From positions 1 to 51,450 of the IMG/VR virus record IMGVR_UViG_3300046522_000347: 51,450 bases of DNA, one strand, 5' to 3'. Under the pieces are notes generated by a model. It was not told the origin of the DNA, did not search any database, and saw only the letters and a list, made by a program, of their open reading frames with translations. The position numbers and the translations under genes were made by a program. Shown here piece after piece: positions 40,260 through 48,868 of this stretch (the first letter of the stretch is position 1; every line of letters begins with the position of its first letter). This DNA comes from a virus.

Positions 40260-42145
40260 CTGACATCCTAACTCGTGCTCAAGCCGGCCGCGCGCTGACG
40301 TTCGCGGAAGTCGACGCCAACTTTACGAACCTGAATACAGGCAAGGCGGAAGCGTCAACCGTCAATTCCCTGACGTCGCAAGTCGGGACGGTGGCGTCCA
40401 ACGTTGCGACCCTGATCGCGCAAGTAAATCAACTGGAAAGCGACAGCATCAGCGTATCGCTGTACGGTCTGAAAGGTGACAGCACTACGGGTAACAGCGC
40501 GGCGATGCTGGCGATGTTCGCAACGATGTCCGGCCCCACGGAATTTCTACTGCCGAAAGGCGACTACCTCGTCGACACGAGTATCACGATTCCCGCGAAC
40601 GCCGCCCTGCGCTTCCGTGCTGGGGCTCGACTGCTGATCCCGAACAGCGTGACCGTCACGCTGGCGCAACCGGAATTGCTCGCGGGCCTGCAGCAGATTT
40701 TCTATTGCACCGGAACGGGTAAAGTTATCGGTACGGTAAAGAACGCGCTCATCTTCCCTGAATGGTGGGGCGCGAAGGCGGACGGCCTGTGGCCCCCCTC
40801 GGGCACCGACTTTTCCCAGCGCGCGGCGGCAGCGACCCGTAACGGTGCGGCAATCCAGGCGGCGCTAAATTTCGCCGGCTATTCGTACCCCATCAACGGC
40901 CTGACGGGAACCGTGTCGCTCGCGTACGGTTACTACGTGTACGCCCCGACCCTGTCCGTCCCGCTGTCCGTGAACGTCGTCGGGTACGGCATCGGCTCGG
41001 GTCTCTTCTACTACGGCAAAAACGGCAACGGCGTCGAGTCCATCAACACGAACAACACGATGCTGAAGGACTTCTTTATCGCCCCCATCGCAGGTCCGGA
41101 CTGGAACACGTCGGATGGTTACGGCCTGTACATGAAGGGCGTAAGCACCCCCATCGTGGACAACGTGTGGTCGTCCAGCTTCGGCGGCGCATCGGCCGGC
41201 GGCGGCGGAACGTTCTATTTCGAAAGCGTCATTGAGGGTCGTTTGCGCGGCCTGATCTCCGACAACGCACGCGGCCCCGCGTTCACGATTCGCGGCGTCG
41301 GCCGGGGAACCGTGCTCGAAAACGCCGTGACGGCAAACTCTCAATATGGTGCGTGCTTCGACATCGCAGGCTATGACTGGCATCTGATGGGTTGCACCGC
41401 GAAAGACGGCCTAGGTGGCGCGCAGGGCTTCTATTTCGGAGTCTGCGAGAATATCAACGCGACTAACTGCGGATCGTTCCAAAGCGCAAAAGAAGCGTTC
41501 CTCATCACGTCTACCGCGTTGAATTGCAACCTCGTGAGTTGCTTTGCCAACGACGCCAGCACGATCACTGGCGGGTCCGGCGTGTACGCGGCATTCAACG
41601 TGTCCGGCAACCGCATCAAGCTCACCGCGCCGAAGGTCACGTCCAGCCAGGGCGGGGGCGTCACGTACAGCTACCCGATGATCCTGGGCGGCGCGGCCGT
41701 CGATTGCACCGTGACCGACGAGAACTTCACGGACGGCACGTTGGGCGGCGTACTGGACGCGCAGCCGACCGGCGCAAACACGTGGAAGATTCGCAAGAAG
41801 ACGACCACTGATGCGACCGTTACAACCCTGTGGACGAAGAACCTCAACAACAGCGCGGCATGCACGATTGAGGCGACCGTCAACATGAAGCAACGCGGGT
41901 CCACGGGCGAAAGCGCAAGTTTCCGGGTCAGGGCTCGTGCGGTCACGGGGTCGGGCGGGACGACATTGTCGACGGCCGCCATTTACACGGACAAGTCGAA
42001 CGGCAGTTCCACGGTCAACGCTACGTTCAACCTGACCAACTCGGCCGCGAATGCTGGCGTCGTATCGCTCCAGGTGACGGGGCTCGCGACGGGCAACGCG
42101 ATCGACTGGGAAGCAACCGTAGCTTGCGTCTCCGTGACGGGGTAA
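40256..42145 (+). CDS. Tailspike/tail fibre with beta-helix
   Basis: A 629-aa protein. Residues 1-60 are a short helical/coiled head-binding segment (FAEVDANFTNLNTGKAEAST). Residues 65-500 look like a pectate-lyase-type right-handed beta-helix, with FLLPKGDYLVDTSITIPANA near the start and repeated turns (IVDNVWSSSFGGASAGGGGT; LENAVTANSQYGACFDIAGY). A beta-sandwich C-terminus follows (WTKNLNNSAACTIEATVNMK). It probably binds or cuts a surface polysaccharide. It is inserted between baseplate J and the DUF2612 gene, which are usually adjacent. Confidence 0.8.
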   Translation: MTDILTRAQAGRALTFAEVDANFTNLNTGKAEASTVNSLTSQVGTVASNVATLIAQVNQLESDSISVSLYGLKGDSTTGNSAAMLAMFATMSGPTEFLLPKGDYLVDTSITIPANAALRFRAGARLLIPNSVTVTLAQPELLAGLQQIFYCTGTGKVIGTVKNALIFPEWWGAKADGLWPPSGTDFSQRAAAATRNGAAIQAALNFAGYSYPINGLTGTVSLAYGYYVYAPTLSVPLSVNVVGYGIGSGLFYYGKNGNGVESINTNNTMLKDFFIAPIAGPDWNTSDGYGLYMKGVSTPIVDNVWSSSFGGASAGGGGTFYFESVIEGRLRGLISDNARGPAFTIRGVGRGTVLENAVTANSQYGACFDIAGYDWHLMGCTAKDGLGGAQGFYFGVCENINATNCGSFQSAKEAFLITSTALNCNLVSCFANDASTITGGSGVYAAFNVSGNRIKLTAPKVTSSQGGGVTYSYPMILGGAAVDCTVTDENFTDGTLGGVLDAQPTGANTWKIRKKTTTDATVTTLWTKNLNNSAACTIEATVNMKQRGSTGESASFRVRARAVTGSGGTTLSTAAIYTDKSNGSSTVNATFNLTNSAANAGVVSLQVTGLATGNAIDWEATVACVSVTG

Positions 42146-42148
42146 AAC

Positions 42149-42892
42149 ATGGCAATCCGCGATTATGTCGAACCAGGGTACGTGGCGAAAGGGTACGTTA
42201 CGGAACCCCCTGTCGTCGTGGCGGCGTTCGATCCGACCGTCACCGTTGCGTCTCAATACGCGAACTCGCCGACGCTGCACCAACTCATCGACAGCATGGC
42301 GCAATACTTCGACCCATCGACCGACTTCGGGAAATTCTACGATGCGGTCTGGAACATCGATACGGCGGTCGGCTTCGGCCTGGACGTGTGGGGAAAGATC
42401 GTCAACGTTCAGCGCGTGCTGACGATCCCCGGCGACCTGACGTACTTCGGATTCGCCGAGCAGGGTCCGACCGTTCAACCGTTCAACCAAGCCCCGCTGT
42501 ACGAAGGTATCAAGGTAACGCAAAGCTACGCGCTTACCGACGCGGCGTATCGAAACCTTATCCTGATGAAGGCGTTGTCGAACATCTCGGGCGGGTCGGC
42601 GTCGAGCATCAACACCCTGTTGCGCGGCCTGTTCGCTGGGCGCGGCCGGTGCTACGTGATCGACCAAGGCAACATGCGGATGATGTACACGTTCGAATTC
42701 GATTTACAGCCGTATGAAATCGCGATCATGACGCAATCCGGCGTGATTCCGAAACCTGCCGGGGTGCGCATCGCGATCACGCAGATGGACGCGGCAACAA
42801 CGTTTGGTTTCGGCGAAGCTATCGGCGCGCAACCGTTCAATCAAGGTGTATTCTTTAACCCTGATGTCGGGGTTATCCCCGTCACCCAATAG
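42149..42892 (+). CDS. DUF2612 baseplate/fibre connector protein
   Basis: A 247-aa protein matching DUF2612: LIDSMAQYFDPSTDFGKFYD, VWNIDTAVGFGLDVWGKIVN, VLTIPGDLTYFGFAEQGP, YRNLILMKALSNISGGSASS, MMYTFEFDLQPYEIAIMTQS, and a FGFGEAIGAQPFNQGVF repeat near the end. It is thought to attach fibres to the baseplate. Confidence 0.82.
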   Translation: MAIRDYVEPGYVAKGYVTEPPVVVAAFDPTVTVASQYANSPTLHQLIDSMAQYFDPSTDFGKFYDAVWNIDTAVGFGLDVWGKIVNVQRVLTIPGDLTYFGFAEQGPTVQPFNQAPLYEGIKVTQSYALTDAAYRNLILMKALSNISGGSASSINTLLRGLFAGRGRCYVIDQGNMRMMYTFEFDLQPYEIAIMTQSGVIPKPAGVRIAITQMDAATTFGFGEAIGAQPFNQGVFFNPDVGVIPVTQ

Positions 42893-42903
42893 GAGAAAAA
42901 TTA

Positions 42904-43923
42904 ATGCAATCAACGCAAATCCCCAGCCGCATTCAATTGCCGTTTGCGAATGCTGGGGCTAAAAATACGATCCCGGTCGCGTCGCAGATTGCGAACGACC
43001 CGGCGTTGGCTTCGTTCACGGATGGCTTTCCGCCCGCCACGCGCACGCCGCTTGCGGCCGGTGGCAAACCGCCGTACGGACAAGATTTCAACGGCGTCCT
43101 GAACCAGATCACCGCGATCCAGCAGTTCCAATGTGCTGGCGGCGTGTTCACCTACGACGCGATCTTTTCGGCAGCGATTGGCGGTTATCCTGCCGGTGCG
43201 ATCGTGCAGAGCAGCGCAGGCGCAAAGCGATGGATGAGCACTGCCGACAACAACACGACCGACCCGGACAGCGGCACCGCCGCCAACTGGATTGCGGTTT
43301 CGGGCCTGTACGCCGGCACCGTAGCCAATTCGGCGGGCGGCACAGTGACGCTTACTGCCGCCGACGCCGGCAAAGAAGTCGCATTGTCGGGCACGACGAC
43401 CGGCACGCTGCGATTGCCCTCCCTGGCGACCGTTCCCGATGGCGCGGCGTTCCTAGTCAAGAACGAAGGCACCGCCGCGTGGACGGTTTCGTGTAACGCT
43501 GCCGACAGCCTGCAGATGATCTACGCGAACAGCGCCGCATCGTCGATCCCGATCAAGTACGACGACTACGTCCTGTTCGTCAAGGGCGCGGGTTCGTGGC
43601 GACTGTACGGTACTGGCCTTGCGAAATACTCGGCATCGTTCGCCGCCCTGTTCGCGCTGCCTGGATACCAGACGCTGCCGTCCGGCCTGCTGCTGCAGTG
43701 GGGTACGGCTTCGTCCAACGCTACCGGCAGCGGCGCTGCAATCACCTTCCCGTATTCGTTCCCTACCGCCACGCTGCAGGTTATCGCGAGCGGCGCGGGC
43801 CCGACTCTAGCCGCCTTCAGCACGGACACGTATACGCGATTCGGATTCAACCTGTACGGCGGCAACCCCAACGGGCAGACGTACGCGACCGTCTCCGCCC
43901 GCTATCTCGCAATCGGATATTAA
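42904..43923 (+). CDS. Tail fibre protein
   Basis: A 339-aa protein. Its N-terminus (RIQLPFANAGAKNTIPVASQ, FPPATRTPLAAGGKPPYGQD, FNGVLNQITAIQQFQCAGGV) is the widespread phage tail fibre attachment domain. The C-terminus (LLLQWGTASSNATGSGAAIT, TDTYTRFGFNLYGGNPNGQT, YLAIGY) is the receptor-binding tip of the LLxQWG...YLAIGY type. GGAG lies nine bases upstream of the ATG. It is followed by its likely chaperone. Confidence 0.88.
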   Translation: MQSTQIPSRIQLPFANAGAKNTIPVASQIANDPALASFTDGFPPATRTPLAAGGKPPYGQDFNGVLNQITAIQQFQCAGGVFTYDAIFSAAIGGYPAGAIVQSSAGAKRWMSTADNNTTDPDSGTAANWIAVSGLYAGTVANSAGGTVTLTAADAGKEVALSGTTTGTLRLPSLATVPDGAAFLVKNEGTAAWTVSCNAADSLQMIYANSAASSIPIKYDDYVLFVKGAGSWRLYGTGLAKYSASFAALFALPGYQTLPSGLLLQWGTASSNATGSGAAITFPYSFPTATLQVIASGAGPTLAAFSTDTYTRFGFNLYGGNPNGQTYATVSARYLAIGY

Positions 43924-43932
43924 GAGGACAAC

Positions 43933-44460
43933 ATGCGCTATTCCCCGAGCATCAAGAGTTTTTTCCCTGAAGAGTGGTCGTACCCGGAAATGCCGGACGA
44001 CATCGTGACCGTGTCGGACGAGCAGCACGCAAGCGTGATCAACCGCGCACCCGGCGCAACGTTCGAATACGTCAACGGTCAGTTCGTCATCTCGGCACCG
44101 TCCCCGATGAGCCTGGGCGACCTCAAGGCCGTCAAGCTGGCCGGCATCGCGCGCGAATTCTCCGAACGTATGTCGACCCTCAAGTCGTCTTATCCGGAAG
44201 AGGAAATCCAAAGCTGGTTTAAGCAGGAATCCGAAGCGCGCGCACACATCAATGACGCGAACGCGGACACGCCTCTGCTGTCGGCAATGGCGGCGGCGCG
44301 CGGCATCACCGTCGAAGACCTCGCCTTGCGCGTGGTGACGAATGCCGACGCGTGGTCGACCGTCAGCGGCGAGTTGATCGGTAAGCGGCAGAAGTATGAA
44401 GACCAGATCGCCGCCGCAAACGACGCTGTGAGTGTGTCCGCCGTGGTTTGGATCGACTAG
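43933..44460 (+). CDS. Tail fibre assembly chaperone
   Basis: A 175-aa protein. MRYSPSIKSFFPEEWSYPEM, then PDDIVTVSDEQHASVINRAP and a C-terminal helical part (YPEEEIQSWFKQESEARAHI) match the layout of phage tail fibre assembly proteins. It lies 9 bp after the fibre gene and probably helps its folding or attachment. Confidence 0.8.
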   Translation: MRYSPSIKSFFPEEWSYPEMPDDIVTVSDEQHASVINRAPGATFEYVNGQFVISAPSPMSLGDLKAVKLAGIAREFSERMSTLKSSYPEEEIQSWFKQESEARAHINDANADTPLLSAMAAARGITVEDLALRVVTNADAWSTVSGELIGKRQKYEDQIAAANDAVSVSAVVWID

Positions 44461-44519
44461 CTGTGCGGTATCATTGGCGACACGCAATGACGCGTTAACC
44501 CCCTTTTAAGGCCAAAGCC

Positions 44520-44696
44520 ATGCCGACCAACATCGATCCCGAAATCCAGAAAAAAGCCATCAAAGAAGCAATCAACGAATGGCTGAATGACAAGTTCGCC
44601 GAACTCGGGCGGTGGACGTTTTACGGCATGGCTGCGGCAGCGTTCGCGGGCGCGGTCTATCTCGCGCTGCGCGGGCAGGGCTGGAGCAAAACATGA
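44520..44696 (+). CDS. Putative holin, 58 aa
   Basis: It starts MPTNIDPEIQKKAIKEAINE, a charged amphipathic N-terminal helix, followed by one transmembrane segment (FYGMAAAAFAGAVYLALRG) and a short basic end. It lies immediately before the endolysin with an ATGA overlap. By size, topology and position it is the best holin candidate, but single-helix holins cannot be proven from sequence. The gap 44461-44519 holds no gene that I can see. Confidence 0.65.
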   Translation: MPTNIDPEIQKKAIKEAINEWLNDKFAELGRWTFYGMAAAAFAGAVYLALRGQGWSKT

Positions 44697-45163
44697 CACC
44701 GCAAGCGTTCCTCGACGCGCTGTTGCCGGGCGCGCTCGCAGTACAGCAGAAATACGGCATCCCCGCATCGTTCACGTTGGCGCAGGCCGCCAGCGAATCC
44801 AGGTGGGGCGACTCCGATCTCGCGAAAAAAGCGTGCAACCTGTTCGGTATCAAAGCAGATAAATCGTGGAAAGGTCCGACGTTCAACCTGCAGACGGGCG
44901 AAGTCCTGAACGGGAAAGAGGTCGTTGTCCCGGCATCGTGGCGTAAATACGGGTCGTGGGCTGAATGCCTGGAAGATCGCGTCAAGTTCTTCAAGGACAA
45001 CCATCGTTACTCCTCGTGCTGGCAGCAGACTACGGGGGAAGGGTGGGCGCGCGCCGCAGCCGCTGCAGGCTATGCGACAGACCCGGACTACGCAAAAAAA
45101 CTCATCGCGGTCATGAACGGTCGCAATCTCCAACGCTTCGATACGAAAGGGATCACGAAATGA
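44693..45163 (+). CDS. Endolysin, glucosaminidase/FlgJ-like
   Basis: A 156-aa peptidoglycan hydrolase: YGIPASFTLAQAASESRWGD with the catalytic Glu in ASES, then ACNLFGIKADKSWKG, ASWRKYGSWAECLEDRVKFF and AGYATDPDYAKKLIAVM, the order of the glucosaminidase family. There is no signal peptide, so it depends on a holin. It is coupled by ATGA to the holin candidate and the next gene. Confidence 0.85.
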   Translation: MTPQAFLDALLPGALAVQQKYGIPASFTLAQAASESRWGDSDLAKKACNLFGIKADKSWKGPTFNLQTGEVLNGKEVVVPASWRKYGSWAECLEDRVKFFKDNHRYSSCWQQTTGEGWARAAAAAGYATDPDYAKKLIAVMNGRNLQRFDTKGITK

Positions 45164-45669
45164 AATTCATTTTGATCAAACTCTTTATCGGCCTCGTGCT
45201 GTTTGGCACGTTGGTTGCGCTCACGTTCAACGACGTGCCGAACTCGGGTCGTCTGCTGGACTTCTGTTACTGCGCGCTGATGGGCCTGGGCGTGATGCAC
45301 CTGGGCAGTGGTCCGCAAGAGGGTATAGGGGTTGCGTCACCCGACAAACAAGGCGGATTCGCGTCACCCTTCATGCTGGCGTTCATGGGGGCATTGGCGT
45401 TGTCCATGGCGGCCTGTACGAGCGTGTCGGTGCAAAACGCACAGGTGACGTACACGCAATCGTGCGCGGCATACGGCGGGGCGTTCGACGTGATGGTCGC
45501 GTTGCGCAAGGCCGGCAAGCTGAACCAATCGCAAATCGATCAAGTCACCATCATCGACAGCCAGATCACGCCGTTATGCACCGGGCCATTGCCGCAAGAT
45601 CTGGACGCCGCGGCGGCACAGGTTACGGCCGCCGTGACCGCCCTCACCATCCTGGAGACCGTCAAATGA
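45160..45669 (+). CDS. Membrane/lipoprotein-like lysis-cassette protein, 169 aa
   Basis: Two N-terminal hydrophobic helices (FILIKLFIGLVLFGTLVAL; LDFCYCALMGLGVMHLGSG) are followed by a polar loop. A third hydrophobic stretch ends in a lipobox-like LALSMAAC at about residue 86, and a soluble helical domain of 84 residues comes last. An in-frame ATG at 45373 would make a normal lipoprotein (98 aa) beginning MLAFMGALALSMAAC, although no Shine-Dalgarno precedes it. A spanin-like role is possible from position only. Confidence 0.6.
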   Translation: MKFILIKLFIGLVLFGTLVALTFNDVPNSGRLLDFCYCALMGLGVMHLGSGPQEGIGVASPDKQGGFASPFMLAFMGALALSMAACTSVSVQNAQVTYTQSCAAYGGAFDVMVALRKAGKLNQSQIDQVTIIDSQITPLCTGPLPQDLDAAAAQVTAAVTALTILETVK

Positions 45670-45890
45670 ACGTCATTCTGACCACGGCAGCGCAGACCGC
45701 CGCAGCGCTCGCGGCAACCGACCCGAAAGCGGCGGCCGCCGTCGCACTCGCACCGATCATCGTCCAACTGCTGCAGACCGTCGAGCAAATGCAGGCGGCC
45801 GGATCGCTGACGCCCGAGAAGCTGCAGGCGCTGTACGACACCGTGTCGGCCAACGTCCAGCGCGCGCACGATGAATGGGCGGCAATGTGA
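45666..45890 (+). CDS. Hypothetical lysis-region protein, 74 aa
   Basis: An Ala-rich helical protein (ATDPKAAAAVALAPIIVQLL, then QTVEQMQAAGSLTPEKLQAL). It lies between the lipoprotein-like gene (ATGA overlap) and the DUF1353 gene (GTGA overlap). No clear membrane segment; function unknown. Confidence 0.6.
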   Translation: MNVILTTAAQTAAALAATDPKAAAAVALAPIIVQLLQTVEQMQAAGSLTPEKLQALYDTVSANVQRAHDEWAAM

Positions 45891-46261
45891 CCGCGCGATT
45901 CCTCGGCGACTTGGAACTGTGCGAAGCGGACGAGGACGCCGACGACGGGATGTGGCGCCTCGGGAAGCCGCTGTCGTACTCGTCGGGGGTCGCAAATCGC
46001 GTGATAACGGTTCCGGCGGGGTTCAGGACTGATCTCGCCAGCGTGCCGCGCCTGCCGGTCATTTACTGGCTGTGCGGCGGCCGGGCGAACAAACCCGCTG
46101 TCGTGCATGACTTCCTGTACACGGAGGGTCTCGTTGCCCGCAGAATCGCCGACGCGGTATTTCTTGAAGCGATGGCAGTCGTCAGCGTGCCGATCATTTA
46201 TCGCGTGCTCATGTGGCTGGGCGTGCGCCTGGGCGGCGCGTCGCATTACCTTAAACGGTAG
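45887..46261 (+). CDS. DUF1353 protein
   Basis: A 124-aa protein of the DUF1353 type: YSSGVANRVITVPAGFRTDL, ASVPRLPVIYWLCGGRANKP, AVVHDFLYTEGLVARRIADA, with the conserved DxASVP and VxHDxLY motifs. It is common at the end of phage lysis or late regions; its role is not established. GTG 45887 overlaps the previous stop; ATG 45875 would add four residues. Confidence 0.82.
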   Translation: MTARFLGDLELCEADEDADDGMWRLGKPLSYSSGVANRVITVPAGFRTDLASVPRLPVIYWLCGGRANKPAVVHDFLYTEGLVARRIADAVFLEAMAVVSVPIIYRVLMWLGVRLGGASHYLKR

Positions 46262-46439
46262 CGACGGACCCGCGAATGATCTCTTTCAGATTAGCGGGTC
46301 CGTTTTCCTTCAGATTCAAAACCTCGACAGTCTTTTCCATAGCTTCCAACCGTTCCGCAAATGTCGCAAGCCGGCCGTACGGCAATTTCGATTCGTACAC
46401 GACAAGAATCCTCGTCGCCACTTTGTATGCATCATCCAT
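46251..46439 (-). CDS. Small helical protein, 62 aa
   Basis: Mostly one coiled-coil-like helix (RLATFAERLEAMEKTVEVLN) with a C-terminal LKEIIRGSVATV. GGGGGA four bases upstream supports ATG 46439; ATG 46451 is in frame and gives 66 aa. It has its own promoter and converges with the DUF1353 gene, overlapping it by 11 bp. The late terminator stem is part of its codons. Confidence 0.6.
   Translation of the reverse strand: MDDAYKVATRILVVYESKLPYGRLATFAERLEAMEKTVEVLNLKENGPANLKEIIRGSVATV
46264..46306 (+). terminator. Late-operon terminator
   Basis: ACGGACCCGC (46264-46273) pairs perfectly with GCGGGTCCGT (46294-46303) around a 20-base loop, followed by TTTT. It starts 3 bp after the last late gene and lies inside the coding sequence of the convergent small minus-strand gene. 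Confidence 0.8.
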
Positions 46440-46462
46440 AGCATCCCCCATTTGATTAGAGG

Positions 46463-46491
46463 ATGCTATGCGTTACTGACAACCTTGTCAA
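46463..46491 (-). promoter_or_regulatory. Promoter of the 62-aa gene
   Basis: Minus strand: TTGACA (46491-46486), 17-bp spacer containing GTCAGTA at the N5 position, TAGCAT (46468-46463). It overlaps the polymerase stop codon. TGACAA-CC-TTGTCA (plus strand, 46477-46490) is a short inverted repeat over the -35. Confidence 0.6.
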
Positions 46492-48638
46492 CAACTTATT
46501 CCTAGATCAGCAAGCATTGATCGGGCCTCGTCGACGTACCATTTGTAATTGATGTCGGGCGGAAGAACGTCCGGAAGGTCCATGCACGGTTTGCACCCTT
46601 CCGACTTCGACACGAGGTTGCCATTACCCTCGTACGCGATGTGCCCTGTCTGCCCGACCGCGTAATACCAGCGCACAGCCTTGCCGAGATATTCGCGCGG
46701 GATGGCATTGCGCTCCCACTTCATCGCGGCGTCGGTCGAGCATCCAGAAACCTCGTCGTGATACCAAGTTTTGCCCTTCGCGTTCCCTTCGTAGGCATTC
46801 CAGCCGCGAGCGACCAACGCTTCGCGCTTCTGCGCCATCGTGTCCGCCACGATCGTATCCTTGACCCATTCGCCGCCGCCCTGGACAGCGCGCACGGTGA
46901 CGAATTTGCGGAAGTCATCGCACCGTCGAATGGTCGTTTCAAGCGGCGTGCCGTTGAGGATGTAAGCTTTGACCGCGTCGACACAAATTTGATTGGTCGG
47001 GTTCTTCGCCAAACGGCTAATAGGGTCGTCCGCGTACCATCCCTTCGCCTTGACTTCGATCGGATGATGAACGCCTTTCTTGTCCGTATAAGCTGGCTTG
47101 AACGCAAGGTAATTGTTGACGTTCGCCGAGAACAAACCGATGTATTCGTTCGCTTCGGTTTCGAACCCCGTGACCGATTCCCATTGCTTGACGATGCTGT
47201 CACGCAGGGCGACTTGCTCGTCGCGGCATTTGATCACGACGCCGTCTGTATTGGCGGACACGACGGAGATACCCTGCAGGTGCAACATTTCGATCAGCAT
47301 CAGCAACGAGAATTGCCCGGTGAGCGTCGTTCGTAGCATAAGGTCGGGCGCGAACAGAACGCTATACCTGCTGCCGGTCTTGCCGTAAGTACCGTTAATC
47401 TTAATTTTGAACGTTGCCGCTTTCTTCTTGTTGCCGGCGGTCTTGTGCGAGATACGCACTTCGATCCAGCCGTCGAAAATCTTGAGGAATACCGGGCCGA
47501 GTTGGCGGGGAAACATTCTCAATATTGAGATGATTTTCGGATAGTAGGACACGACGTCGACGTCGACGAGATTCCAGCCGTTGCCAGCGCGGTGCGTTGC
47601 GCTTTTCTCCGTCGAGTGCAACCCGCCGATGCCGAGCGTGTACGCGCCGTCCCCGATGCGGATTTTCAAGTCCTTGAACGATTCCGGCATTTGCGGGTTG
47701 CCGCCCTTGTCGAGAATGTACGCGGTGTCCTGCGCCATCCTGTAAGCCGCCTGCAATTCGGGCGTCTGGAACGATAGAAACGGGGCGGGCGTGTAGCGGA
47801 TTGCGAACCCTGGCGGAAGTTGGGCTTGATCAATGATCGCGCGCGCCGCACGTCCGTCCAGGCCGAGCAACTTACGAAACGCCGCCTCTGCGATCTGCGC
47901 GTCGGACTTGGACCGCACGTCAATCCCGTATTGCTCGCCGAGTTCGACACGGGTTGCAAGGTCTTCCGTGACCGCGAAATAAAGATCGGCCGTCGTGATC
48001 AGGTCGTTTCCGCAGTATCGCTCAACAGCAATCATTTCTTCCCGCGTGAGGATGCGGTCGGGCTTGTACGGCAAGTCCTGCATCTTCTTGCAATGCAGAC
48101 GACCGCCGTAAATCTTCAAGCTGGCTTGACCCGGCGCGACGTTGATAAGGTCGATGTGATCGAGATCAAGCAAGTCGAAACCCCAATCACGCGCGGCCAT
48201 CCACGGTTGAGGCGACGGCTTCGGCGTAATGATGTAGTCGCTCAAATTCTTGAGCATGTCGTTCGTGAATCGGCCCGTCGCTGCGGCCGAGATCATGACC
48301 ATATCGTAATTGATACCGTTGAACGTAACGTTCGTACCGGATCGCAAGAACGTCAGCATCGCCGCGACGTTCAACGGCTTGCCGTCGTAGAACTCCAACG
48401 AGAAGAATTGCTTCGTGTGGACGTCGTAGAACTTGACGAGGAAGTAATTGCGGTAGGTCTCGACGTCGACGACGCGGATCGGCTTTGCGGCCGCCGGCGG
48501 GGGTGCTACTGCCGGAAGGGTCAAGGGTTCGCGCGCGACTACGTCATATAGACCGTTCGGCACGGTGATGTATTGCGCGCCTGGGGGCGGTGCGGGGACG
48601 AACCCCGGCGGCGTTGTAGGCCATCCATCGTGAGACAT
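46488..48638 (-). CDS. Family B DNA polymerase with proofreading domain
   Basis: A 716-aa replicative polymerase. Residues 1-52 are a Pro/Ala-rich leader. The 3'-5' exonuclease has Exo I VVDVET (D58, E60), Exo II FNGINYD (D112) and Exo III YCGND (Y208, D212). The polymerase domain has motif A DVDVVSYYP (D359), motif B KIKINGTYG (K411-G419) and motif C SANTDGVV (D465), in which the usual first Asp is Asn463. A GIGGLHS motif lies before motif A, as in a phage subgroup. AAAGGA lies upstream of ATG 48638. It works with the primase-helicase, SF2 helicase and ssDNA-binding protein. Confidence 0.9.
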   Translation of the reverse strand: MSHDGWPTTPPGFVPAPPPGAQYITVPNGLYDVVAREPLTLPAVAPPPAAAKPIRVVDVETYRNYFLVKFYDVHTKQFFSLEFYDGKPLNVAAMLTFLRSGTNVTFNGINYDMVMISAAATGRFTNDMLKNLSDYIITPKPSPQPWMAARDWGFDLLDLDHIDLINVAPGQASLKIYGGRLHCKKMQDLPYKPDRILTREEMIAVERYCGNDLITTADLYFAVTEDLATRVELGEQYGIDVRSKSDAQIAEAAFRKLLGLDGRAARAIIDQAQLPPGFAIRYTPAPFLSFQTPELQAAYRMAQDTAYILDKGGNPQMPESFKDLKIRIGDGAYTLGIGGLHSTEKSATHRAGNGWNLVDVDVVSYYPKIISILRMFPRQLGPVFLKIFDGWIEVRISHKTAGNKKKAATFKIKINGTYGKTGSRYSVLFAPDLMLRTTLTGQFSLLMLIEMLHLQGISVVSANTDGVVIKCRDEQVALRDSIVKQWESVTGFETEANEYIGLFSANVNNYLAFKPAYTDKKGVHHPIEVKAKGWYADDPISRLAKNPTNQICVDAVKAYILNGTPLETTIRRCDDFRKFVTVRAVQGGGEWVKDTIVADTMAQKREALVARGWNAYEGNAKGKTWYHDEVSGCSTDAAMKWERNAIPREYLGKAVRWYYAVGQTGHIAYEGNGNLVSKSEGCKPCMDLPDVLPPDINYKWYVDEARSMLADLGISC

Positions 48639-48672
48639 TTATTGATCCTTTATCGCAAGGTAAGCGGATATG

Positions 48673-48692
48673 AAAACCCCGCCGAAGCGGGG
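48673..48692 (-). terminator. Rho-independent terminator upstream of the polymerase
   Basis: Minus strand: CCCCGC-TTCG-GCGGGG then TTTT. It caps the DUF2800/ssDNA-binding operon, so the polymerase gene 35 bp downstream would be read through at lower level or has its own weak promoter. Same hairpin as at 11441-11456. Confidence 0.8.
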
Positions 48693-48703
48693 CGAACTGC
48701 AGG

Positions 48704-48868
48704 TCAGCGTCCGAGCGCCGCAACGGCTTCGTGCAACCTGTCGTCGATGGTTTCGTGGCGATGCCAGTCGGGCGAACCAACAGTCGCTTTACGCTGCAAC
48801 GCGTCGTTCTCGCGCATCGCCCATTCGATTTTGCGGACGACTTCTTCGATACTCGTCACGATGCTCAT
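48704..48868 (-). CDS. Small protein downstream of the ssDNA-binding protein, 54 aa
   Basis: It reads MSIVTSIEEVVRKIEWAMRE, then NDALQRKATVGSPDWHRHET and an acidic helical end (AVAALGR). ATG 48868 overlaps the stop of the ssDNA-binding protein (TAATG). A small helical protein of unknown function. Confidence 0.6.
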   Translation of the reverse strand: MSIVTSIEEVVRKIEWAMRENDALQRKATVGSPDWHRHETIDDRLHEAVAALGR

